Assembly: GCA_947561585.1 (NCBI GenBank)
Contig: CANNZV010001107.1
Coordinates: forward strand, 1-64,000
DNA: 64,000 bases
Origin: Caprella mutica
Lineage: Eukaryota > Arthropoda > Malacostraca > Amphipoda > Caprellidae
Direction of reading: 5' to 3'
The notes beneath the pieces were generated by a model. The model was not told the DNA's origin and ran no database searches. It was given only the letters and a program-made list of their open reading frames with translations. The position numbers were made by a program, and so were the translations under genes. This document shows, piece after piece, positions 36,804 to 46,868 of the stretch (positions are counted from its first letter, which is position 1; each line of letters starts with the position of its first letter).

Positions 36804-39800
36804 TTAGAGCTCTTGGCTTCTTCGAACATCCCTGGCAACTTTCTTCTTAAAAGTAGTATAGTCCTCCCTCCAGTCTTTCTGTAAAAGAAAAAATAGGCTC
36901 AGTAATTGCATTTCACAATTAATATAGTTACAGTAGCTACTTTCTGCACACTGAGACCAGGTTACCCTATCAAATGAAATCAAAATTAGACTATTTACAA
37001 TAATGGGTGATATGCATTCATTAGCTAAAGTTCTAATTCTAACAAAATATGGCACAAAGAATTATCCTTGACCTAATAAAAAAATTAAGTACTATTTTAT
37101 TAAATGAGTAACCATTTGTTACAAACGGAATACAGATGAACAATATTGATAGAGCTATTATAGAAAATGAACCTGCTTCACCATTTGTTATTTGATACAG
37201 TGAGAAATTTTGTCACCGAAAATTAAATAATTTTTTCTATGTTAGTTAAATTTTTCAGATCATCAATATATTTTATACAGAGTATCACAATCAGCTTCTT
37301 GCTAGTATTGTTCCTAATGAATTTGAAGGAATGTTATTAAGTATCGACATAATAACTCTGCTAGCTAAAAGCTATTGCAAACCTCAATCACATTTCATTT
37401 TTAACAATCCACAGACGTCTATTCTGACCGTAGTGGAAAGAAGCTCTATCAGACAGCATCTAACAGTTGTTTACTCACCGCTGCATCTACATTAGCTGGA
37501 CTCTCATCATTTGGGTCAGCCAGCATGCTGATGACAGACACTAGGATTGTCTCTACTGTGTGCACAGGCAGCCAACGCTCTGAAGCTTTCTCATAACCAT
37601 ATTTGTCATCGCCAGGCTCGTGCAGGATACTGATACACACCTCTCCGGTTTTGTCAACTTGAAATGAACACGTGAATGTTAGAACTTTCCCATTTAAAAA
37701 TAAATATATTGTTCATAAAGCAAGTTTAAAATTGGCAATTTGACAATAAAAATAAATATAACTTATTGAATTTTTGTTAAGAATATGTTTTTAATCAATT
37801 GGAGAGAAAATGAACAAATATTAAGCAAATAGATATAATTAATTTGTGTATGATTAATATTGTATTTCATTATTTATATGATCGATTAATCATTCCTCAG
37901 GGAGAAAATCTCTCAATAGGTTTATAGTGAAAAGCAGTGCTAGCATTCTACTCACTATTAGGATGCCATATTTCTGTGATAAACTTCATCTTGGGAGGTC
38001 TGAGGGGATACTCTTTAGGGAAAATTAAATGAGCTTTGAAGAATCCACCTTCACTGTAATGAAAAAAAATCATTTGAATTATGTAGAAATATTCAATAGC
38101 TGGCGAGTTGTAAGTGGCAATATGATAAATAAATCAAAACCACTAAGTGAATATGTGATTACATATTCACACATATGAATTGAATTAACTAGTATTAAAT
38201 CTAAAAATACAATGTATCATTTATGGTCGTGTGTTAGCAGCAAGACAATGACAAATACAATACTCTAACTCTTTTCTAAGTTAATTAAGTATTGATCATT
38301 TCATATTAACTAACTACTTATGAAGAGGTTCTGAAAATATTAGGTTATAGCTAATGATTATATACTTAAACTTTATAAAGGGTAATGAACCAATTCAATT
38401 ACCAATCAGTATTATAAACAATCAATAATGAAGGTTTATAACTAAAACAAATTCATTGTGTAGATATCATTATCTTCTAAACAATCAATATCTTTTGATG
38501 TCATTAACCATCCTAGTTAGCAATAATGATGCTTATTGTAATATTTCCATTTAATAATCAGTTCAGTACCCTAGAAGAGAAAATTCCGAGACTTACTAGA
38601 GAGTATCAGGAGGGCCAATGATCAGGACTTCCCATTTGAATATGTCTATGTCATCAATTAAGCCAGCAGAGAAACCCTCAACTGGATTTTTGTTCAATTC
38701 TGAAAGAGAGAAAAGAAAAGTTTTTTTTAGTAAATTGAATTTATTTGCAAGGCCAAGGAATTGAAAAAATATATATTTTGAAAGATGAACAGTCAGTCAG
38801 CCAAGATGTCAGCAGATTTACCACCAACTCTCTTACTGAACTGCCTCCATCTGAACTAAATTCTCCAAATTCAGCCAACTGTATATAGTTCTAACCCTAT
38901 ATTGGCCAACTCAAATGAAAGCAATGATCTTAACAGGGTAACCTCATCCATCACACAGGGTGGCAAAGTTAAATTATCAGAATTACTCATGAATCACTAT
39001 GAAGGGGAAGTTGACTAATGATCAACCCAACATAGTTGAATGAAATCCAATACCTAGGCTGGCCATAATCAAAAATAATTTCATAATTTCACACTAATAG
39101 ACTAATGGCATATTCTGCATACGAGTGAAATCATCATTATCTAATAGTTTAATTTATTTAAGATGAACAAAGTTTTGCTCAAATGATGACAGCTTGAAGA
39201 AAATATTTGAATTGGTTGTAGCTATTGGCTGCAATGAATTAGATTAGATTGTTAAGTGGATCAATACCCTTCAATTTTTTTTTCTTTATTACTAATCTGA
39301 GAATTCTAAAATTTGGCATAAATGTAGAACAGGGCAAAAGAAAATGTTTGTTTGTGCAAAAATTTGGCTACAGCTAAGAGAAAATGAGTTTTTTTTAAAA
39401 TATAAAACTAATATTTTAGGAGTAACTTAAATGCTTTATATCAGCTTCACAATTACACTTTGAGAGAAGAGATAGGATTCATTTGATAAAGAGTGGTTTC
39501 ACAATATAACAATATTTGAAATTGAAAGATATGTTTTAGAAATTATATTTGAATTTTTTTTGAAGACCCTATTTTTCAAATTCTTTTGGCTATATTTTTT
39601 TCTAATTCAGATATCTAAAAAAACTTTAGATGTATTATAGAGCACATCTTTCTCTTTCAAACAAGTTCTGCTAAGTCTCTATAACAAAAACAGACAGTGA
39701 TTTAGATGTCAATCACATGATTTAGATGTCAATCACATGATTTAGATGTCAATCACATGATTTAGATGTCAATCACATGATTTAGAGTGTCAATTTCAAT

Positions 39801-42800
39801 CAAGAGATTGAAATATCTCTACAATCAAGTCTCCTGGAAGGATGAGTGTCACTTGACCAGTGACTCATTCTCTTCATACAAAAGTCAGTGTGGCACTGAT
39901 TTCCTATTGGAACCTAGAAGTAGTTAAGTAGAGTGCAGTGGGTGATTTGATTTCTCCCAAATTAACTCTCACACCACATCTAGGGAATGGGATCTGGATG
40001 AGAGGATGCAATCCTAGTCACCCCTTCACCTACCAGTCTACCACTGCCTACTGTACGCACTGCAGACAAGCTAGAACTATAGTCTATAATATTTACACAA
40101 GCCAAGCCAATTTTGGCTCATTTATGAAGATTTCAAGTCAAAATTAACATGGGAACATAGGAATTAATTTAAAAAAGTAAAACAATTATATGTATCTGAA
40201 ATTTGATCTTTTGAAATGTAAGCCAATTAATTGGCTTAAACCAACATATTCTTATATATATAGTAATTTGGTTGAAATTGGTTTGTTCCTTGGGAGTCTA
40301 AGTCTAATTATAAAAAGGAGAAATATTGAAAAAATAAAAATCATTTAAAATGTTTTTTAAAATTTTCTATTAATCAAACATTTCGGATTATAAAAAATCT
40401 ATCAGTGGTAAAATATAACATGATTAAAATTGATTTGAAAACTAAGCAATGTTTAAAATGAGAAACTTTATTAAAACATAATAGGTCTTTAAACACATTT
40501 ATAAAATAATTCTAGTTAAATCTAGTTTTAATTATTTATATTTTAATGCTTTAACTAGAATTATTTTATAAATGTGTTTTAAGACCTATTATGTTTTAAT
40601 AAAGTTTCCCATTTTAAACATTGCTTAGTTTTCAAATCAATTTTAACCATGTTATATTTTTACATAAAGTTTCACAATTGTATACCACTGATGATGGATT
40701 TTTTATAATCCGAAACGTTTGATTAATAGAAAAATTTTAAAAAACATTTTAAATGATTTTTATTTTTTCAATAGTTCTCCTTTTTATAATTATAGTAATT
40801 TGTAGGTAGGTAGTACTGTAACTTTAAGCTTAGGCGAGTTGATTCTAAATTTGATTTTGATGTTTTTTCAGAGACAGAGAGCAATTCAGTTGATACAAAA
40901 TAATTAAAAAAAAAATCTGCAGTGAAGAGCCTTAGATTAACTTTAGTTCAAAAGTTCAAATTAAAATCTTGGAAGAGTCTGGGAGTGGGGAAAGTGGACT
41001 GTGTGCAGTAACCAGTCTGAAAAGAAGGTCACCTCAGACACAGGATTTTTTACAGAAATTGTGATTTGGGTGCAGCTAATAACATGGGAAGATAGGAATT
41101 AAATAGGACTTGGGTGCAGGATTAATCCACAAATCCTGCTATACTTTTCAGACTGGTGCAGTAAGCCTGCCCAGTCTGCAGAATATGGAACATTTTTCCA
41201 AGACTCTCTGCGGGAGTTTTTGATAGAATTTTAGAAATTGGAGATCTCTGCGGGAGATCTTGAATTAATTCCTATGTTACCATTAATTTTGCTGCGGGAG
41301 ATTTTGAATTAAATCCTATGTTACCATTAATTTAGATGCGGGAGATTCTGAATCTGCTGCTGCGAGTAAGAGAATAGCTCTCTCTCAAAATAAAATCTCT
41401 GCGGAAGAAGAGACACATTCTGCAGACTGGAAGCCTGCCAGGTAATTGGGCATGTCCACACTCGTCATTTTAATGGCAAGTTTTTGAGTTATTTTGAGCC
41501 CTTCAATTGCAAATGGCAAAGAATATCTATTTTTCTCCTATGCTTATGCTACAATGTTATTTAGGAGAGAATTTAAGATTTCAATATTTTGGAGAGAAAT
41601 TTGGTGATTTCAGAGAGACAAATGGAGAGTTTACAAGCCATACTAATTTACTTTGAAAACATAGCACATAGGTAGGAGAGATTTGAGAACAGTTTGAACC
41701 CAGTCTGCAGACTGCTGGCTTGCAGCCACTCTGGAAAAAACCTTAGGCTAACAGATGAATTTTAGAGGCTAAAGCCTAAATGCTGCGGATTGTAAAGTTC
41801 CCATTAATTTATTACTGTATTTTAAGGTTTGCAAAAGCAGCAAAACTCCAACAGAGTAATTAATCCATCAGAAAAGACCACTTTTTCCAGAATGGGTCTG
41901 CAGAATATGAGAGATATTTGGGATATTCTCTATGAACAATTATGAATAAATTCCAATATTTACATTAATTTAGCTACAAACACTTAAAAATTAATCCCTA
42001 TCAGCTATCTTAAAGACTTAAGGTACCTACATTAACAATCAATTTTAGAATTATTTTTATATTTTACTGTGAACAGAAAGAGATCTCTATGAACACTTTA
42101 CCAGTTTCTGAAGACTCAAGACAGCAGAGCCAGACTGGGTCTGAATTATTGAATAGAAGGAAAAATAAGAGAACTGCTGGGATTTTTTTTGAACAGTTTC
42201 TGTAGCCTGTGCCCTGTAGGTAGTCTTACTGTAATTCTGTAACAAAACTAGGGTGAAGCAGGTAAATTGTGGCCCTGTAGCTAACTGCAGCCTTTAACCA
42301 CAAATCACCAACAAAAATAGTAGCTAAAAAAATAATACACATTAGGTATACTAAAAATATATAGCAAGCATTGAGCTTCTTTTTATGTGCAACATTTCAA
42401 TATGAATTAGGTTCAGCAGGCTTTAGAGAAATTCTTGAGATGGCCGCAGTTGGAAATTAAAGTGCCGCAATTTAGTTGAATTTACCTGTGTGACCCTATA
42501 AAATTAGGAATGATGAATCAAGCAATTCGAAATTAAACAGGCTAACTACTACTTACTATATATTAGGTACCTAGGTACTAGAGAACTGAAAGTAGAATTC
42601 CTAATTCAAATTTCAAAGTATACATATACTGATATACCTAGGTAGTACGTAAACGTTTGAATCGAATGAGGATATGCAAATGTAATCGATCTAGTAATTA
42701 ATAACATGTGTGAGAATCGCGATTCACGCTGATTCGGTTCTCTAAATTATACCTACCTAGGCATCATTGTTGAGATTGATACCTCGTCATATAATAGGTA

Positions 42801-42854
42801 GTACTCACCTGCTAATTGTTTCTTTAGTAATAATGCAGCCTGTGGCTCCCCCAT
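36804..42854 (-). CDS. UBE2G1: Ubiquitin-conjugating enzyme E2 G1 (5 coding exons, complete)
   Basis: Exons in transcript order on the minus strand: 42854-42809, 38699-38597, 38053-37956, 37657-37479, 36878-36804. Phases agree and give 166 aa (human UBE2G1: 170). The UBC fold occupies almost the whole protein. Landmarks are [22 protein letters not shown], the GPPDTLYEGG loop, [19 protein letters not shown] with the HPN motif, the catalytic Cys-90 in [12 protein letters not shown], the acidic insertion [16 protein letters not shown] typical of UBE2G/UBE2R enzymes, and the C-terminal helix [20 protein letters not shown]. Family role: accepts ubiquitin from E1 and builds chains, mainly Lys48-linked, including with CRL4-type ligases. 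That gives a loose functional link, though not a proven one, to the DCAF8-like neighbour. Intron 1 is 4.1 kb and repeat-filled. The start ATG gives [10 protein letters not shown], comparable with the family. Confidence 0.93.
39699..39786. repeat. 20-bp tandem repeat, about 4.3 copies
   Basis: The unit tttagatgtcaatcacatga is repeated four times without change and then diverges (tttagagtgtcaat). It lies in UBE2G1 intron 1. Confidence 0.9.
40271..40790. mobile_element. Penelope-like foldback insertion with 12-bp TSD
   Basis: The 12-bp direct repeat TATAGTAATTTG flanks it (40259-40270 and 40791-40802). Inside, the left arm (about 40305-40528) and right arm (about 40553-40794) are inverted copies, about 90 percent alike by eye, around a short AT-rich spacer (ctagttttaattatttatat). 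Each arm carries a ccactgat...aatccgaaa-type motif near its outer part, the hammerhead-like core found in Penelope-like elements. No RT or GIY-YIG coding remains. Confidence 0.6.
40688..40716 (+). ncRNA. Hammerhead-ribozyme-like core
   Basis: CTGATGA (40688-40694) is followed by a small stem, GGATT (40696-40700) with AATCC (40707-40711), loop ttttat, and then GAAAC (40712-40716). This is the order of the conserved hammerhead core. One base (T 40695) is unpaired at the base of stem II, and stems I and III are short, as in Penelope-type hammerheads, or decayed. The mirrored copy in the left arm (complement of 40381-40405) reads CTGATAG and has lost the core. Confidence 0.45.
41012..41156. mobile_element. 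MITE family 5, 145-bp copy with exact 8-bp TSD
   Basis: The ends are CCAGTCTGAAAAG and CTTTTCAGACTGG, perfect complements over 13 bp. The exact duplication TGCAGTAA lies at 41004-41011 and 41157-41164. It is the short form of the 25534-25733 element. Confidence 0.9.
41171..41430. mobile_element. MITE family 2, 260-bp copy with exact 8-bp TSD
   Basis: The ends are CCAGTCTGCAGAATATG and acattctgcagactgg. The exact duplication AAGCCTGC lies at 41163-41170 and 41431-41438. The body repeats the unit tgcgggaga(t/tt)...aattcctatgttaccattaattt two to three times. It landed 6 bp beyond the family-5 copy, so the two duplications overlap by 2 bp. Confidence 0.9.
41431..42130. repeat. Decayed 460-bp-family and family-4 sequences
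   Basis: 41450-41640 repeats the body of 21838-22297 (cgtcattttaatggcaag, gagcccttcaattgcaaatgg, ggagagaaatttgg). 41700-42130 contains CCCAGTCTGCAGACTG, gggtctgcagaatatgag and aacactttaccagtttctg, reversed relatives of family 4. Boundaries are unclear. Confidence 0.5.
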
Positions 42855-43605
42855 ATTGTTAAGAAAATCTAAAATCTACAAGACAAAGTTTCAAGTATTG
42901 AAGATATTATTAACCTATCTGAAATTTACAGATTAGGATGACCAGAGCACAAATCAGAAACAAATAGTGCAGAGAATATTAAAGATTTCTATGGACTTGA
43001 TATGAGACGAACGATTCTCAGGTGAGAAGTTTGGAGAGAAAAGTGCAGGAGTGGCTTGTTGTATGTAAAATTTTGGGTGTCGGCTGCAATATCTAATATC
43101 ATATTAGTTGTCATAATCTAGTCTTCCAATATATGCTATTACACAAACTTGCAGATAAATAATTCAGAGTGTTAAAATGTTAACCAGTATAGTCTGGTTG
43201 ACAATAATACTATATTAGTACAGTTTAATGTAAAAGTTATAATTCAAAAGTTTACATATTAGAATTTGTACCCTATTTCATAGGTACTATCTTTTTGGGT
43301 AAATAAGATTTATAAGCTTAAAGTTCTCTTAATTTTTTTTAGCAGATTACAGGTGCGTCATAAGTGAATTTGTAAAAAAAGATATTTATTTATTCGTATT
43401 CAATTATCTAGCTAATGAAAGAATTAATTACTTATAATTGAGTTAGGATAGGTATTAATTGGTGGTATCAATTAACATTGTACATCTTTAGTTACATTTC
43501 ACCATATATAATATGATAGACACACATATTATATAATCATATCGATCTGCATGCATTATATAATGTCAGTTTTTAAATATTTAAATTTCAGACAATTGAT
43601 ACTAA

Positions 43606-43833
43606 AGATTAAAGTTGATGGGACGCTCCTATAAGAGACAGCACTCAGGCCTACAAGTGGGCCCATATGTACTAAATCCCGGCCTTAACCTAATCCCAGC
43701 TAGGTGACTCAATCCTGGCCAGTAACCAATCGTTTACACAGGTCATAAATTCCACGGAGTCAGTGCGGGACCCGAACGTACGACCTCACTAACGTGAGGC
43801 GAACGCTCATACCACTGTGCTACCGAGCGGTTT
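43606..43833 (-). mobile_element. tRNA-derived SINE with exact 14-bp TSD
   Basis: ACAATTGATACTAA occurs on both sides (43592-43605 and 43834-43847). On the minus strand the element starts with a tRNA-like head: A-box-like ggtagcacagtggtatgagc, anticodon-arm-like gttcgcctcacg, and B box gttcgggtccc. This is followed by an unrelated body and a short tail. The head resembles tRNA-Val(CAC) best by eye. It is a retroposon, not a functional tRNA: the acceptor stem does not pair and there is a long tail. Confidence 0.85.
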
Positions 43834-44037
43834 ACAATTGATACTAACTTACTAAAATAAGAAACTAGTTTAAAAACTCTATGTCACACTTTTCCATCTT
43901 TCCCAACTTTCATTATGTGTAGTCTTTGACTTCAGATTTTGATGGACGAATATGTTATCAAACATTTATCTAATGAGACAATTCTTATACACAGTGTAAT
44001 TTTGTGGGTATTTACGTGTAGTATTCAGTAAGATTCA

Positions 44038-44650
44038 TAGACTGAAATGCGTAGAGTAAGATTCGTTAACTGATTTTCGTAAAGTTAGATTCGTAGACCG
44101 AAATACGATACATCAAGATTCATAGACTGAAATTCTTAGAGTAAGATTCATTGACTTAGATTCATTGAGTAAGATTCGTAAACTGAGATTGTAGAGTAAG
44201 ATTCGTAGACTGATATTCACATTGCGAGATTCGTAGAATAAGATTCGTTGACTGAGATACTATGGGGTAAGATTCGTGAATTGAGATTCGTAGATTAAAA
44301 TTCGTAGACTGATATTCACAGAGAAAGATTCGTAGAATGAGTTTTGTGGTGTAATATTTGTAGACTTAAATTCGTCGAGTAAAATTCGTTGTCTGAGATT
44401 CATAGAGTAAGATTCATAGAGTGAGATTCGTAGAGTAAGATTCGTAGACTGAGATGCGTAGATCGAGTAAGATTCGTGAACTGGGATTCGTAAAGCAGGA
44501 TTCGTAGAATGGGATTAATTCGTAGAGTAAGATTCGTGGGCTGGGGTAGAGTAAGATTTGTGGACTGGGTTTCGTAGAGTAAGATTCGTGTAGGTACTAG
44601 GTTTCATAGATTAAGATTGGTTGAGTAGGATTTGTGGACTGGGTTTCATA
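44038..44650. repeat. Degenerate minisatellite (agattcgtaga / gtaagattcgtagactg)
   Basis: About 600 bp consists of variants of agattcgtagactgagattc and gtaagattcgtagag, period roughly 17 and 34 bp, with many substitutions and small indels. No known element. Confidence 0.85.
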
Positions 44651-45193
44651 TATTACGAAAATTGAAAATACATATACAGTAGAGTTTTTCAATTATAATG
44701 GAATCCATATATTTTGTATTCCATAATTAACTCGATCGGTGAAATAAAAATGGAAAAGAAGTCGTGAAGTAAAATATTCATTTCCATTAGCCCGTATTTT
44801 AAGTGACTTTAGGTAAAAAATGCCTTTTTCCTAATATATATTTAATTTTTCACAATTTTCTTTCAGAATGGCCCCTAATCTTTTCAAGAGTAGGAGCCTT
44901 TCTTTTGCAGTTAATTTTATTGTTAAATATGATAGTAATCTATAAAAGGGAGGTTATGTTAAATTGTTTCCATAATTTTGGATAGTCTTTAATTTTGTAT
45001 TTCATAATTCAGAAGTCCTACGCTATTTTCAAATCCTCCTTGGCCATTTTTAGAAATCCTAAAAATGGAATATATTCACAAAATTGTTATAACCTATTAT
45101 TTATTTGCATTGAAATACTGAAAAAAAACCATATGCGATTTATGATATCATTATTTGTGACTGAAAATTTTGAACTAATTACAGCAATCATCT

Positions 45194-45530
45194 ATACTCA
45201 AAAAATTCTGATGCACCATGTATGTGTTTCGAGTTCACCCTATAAGCTTTGTCTCCAAAGCGAGACACTTTTAGTTGTGTGTAATTTTGATGCACTCAGG
45301 TGTTTCAAGAGCTTGAAAGTGTTTTAAGTTCAATGCACTTAAGTTTCTCAAATCATTCTTCGTTGAAATAATGAGATTAATTTCAGTACACTTATAATTC
45401 TGAGACACTAAAGTGCATCGTACTGAAACATTTTCGAGCTGCTGAAACACCGAAGTGCATCGAAATTACAGTTGGTGCATTTAATTAAGTGTCTCGCTTT
45501 GGATAAAAGCCCATCAAGTGCATCAAATTG
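45194..45530. mobile_element. GTGCATC-rich inverted-repeat element, copy 1
   Basis: It starts atactcaaaaaattctgatgc and contains ctttgtctccaaagcgagacac, gatgcact.aggtgtttc and gaaacaccgaagtgcatcg on both strands, partly folding back on itself. The same family in the opposite orientation is at 47702-47916, so the pair brackets exon 1 of the thioester-protein gene. Confidence 0.55.
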
Positions 45531-46768
45531 AGTTGTTTATCTGTCTCTGTGTAACTTACAACCATGAAATATCTTTTATAGTTCCTTTACATTACCTCAG
45601 GCTATAGGTATATTGAATAAATTTTTCAATGCGATATCACTGACAAGTTTTTGCACTATTGCACCACTATTACTAGGAAAGATGCGTTATAAGATGCGAA
45701 TTACTTCAATATTTGGAAATATTTAATATTATTCCTACAATCCTACTGAAGAGTTGCTGTGTTGTTTGATGCATAAAAATAATAATGCTCAGTGTAGAAT
45801 GTAGATACAAAGAAAAGTTATTATTATTCTATTTCATCGTTTAAATTTTGAGTAATTGATATGCAATAACCATAGACAATTTTCAGTACTATGACTCTCT
45901 TTTATAAAAAATCCATGTACTTTTAAATATAATAATTAACAATTCAATAAGTAAGAAATAGACACATTTATATATAGTTTCATTAATTTAACAATTTACT
46001 ATTAGTAACTATTGCAGCTTAAAAATATGATGACGATTTTAGTTTTTTTTATAGCTTCTTCTGGAATTCCCTGATTATTTTTTTTAAATTATCAAAGCTG
46101 TAAAGGGAGTCACAAGAGCTCTAATAGAAGAAAAAGATGACAATGAAATTACCAATCTTTAAAATATAGTGTCTTGCAAACCTAAAATGGAACTGCTTGA
46201 ATAAACACCCTTTTGTTATTAATGACTAAATTTTTATGATAATTTGAAACAATGTATTCCCTAAATAGAGTAATAAAAACGATTAGCATAATTTTCTTAT
46301 AAAGTGTGTGAAGAAACTGTACAATAATATAATTTGGCAAAGTTTTCCTCCACTACATCACAAAGGTAACTAATTAATTTCTAAAAACAAACATCTACAG
46401 ACTCTCAGCAACTGATATTATTAATTAATAATAAATGAATTTCTTAGAATGTTACAAAGGTCTACTATTCAAGTCAGCTAAAATTAGATTCATTTCTACT
46501 TTGTTTGCTATTGCTATAAATAAAACAGCATAGTTTATTCAACCAAATAGAGTACATACCACAGGTAGTTCATACCGAAGGTCGTTAGGAGTTGCTAAGC
46601 AAAGTTTGCTGAAATTATCTCACACCTAAAGTTAATATTCCTATTGGTCATTCATAAATCTGAATATATATTATAAGAGGAACTCTTAAACATTTTCATG
46701 CATGCTTGTGTATATTTTATTTTATTTAACCTTATTCAGATTTTAAATGTGGCCTTGATGAGTAGATG

Positions 46769-46776
46769 TGACGTCA
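46769..46776 (+). promoter_or_regulatory. CRE-type palindrome TGACGTCA upstream of the thioester-protein gene
   Basis: A perfect TGACGTCA lies 93 nt upstream of the ATG at 46869. This is the consensus site for CREB/ATF bZIP factors. Its position suits a proximal promoter, but the transcription start is unknown and an 8-mer alone is weak evidence. Confidence 0.35.
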
Positions 46777-46868
46777 TATTGGTATACAAGGAAGGTGACT
46801 CTACTGCGGTACTAAATCTGGTCCTACAGCAGCGTTAGATCTGCAGTTGTACTGATAGGTGGTTCAAG

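Noticed and set aside
39699..39786. CRISPR-like array
   Set aside because: Pure 20-bp tandem repeats with no spacers, in a eukaryotic intron.
43755..43833. Functional tRNA gene on the minus strand
   Set aside because: A and B boxes are present but the acceptor stem does not pair and a 14-bp TSD encloses a longer element, so it is a SINE.
46070..46079. NF-kB-like site (ggaattccc) upstream of the thioester-protein gene
   Set aside because: One base off the consensus and about 800 bp from the ATG; a chance match in AT-rich DNA is likely.
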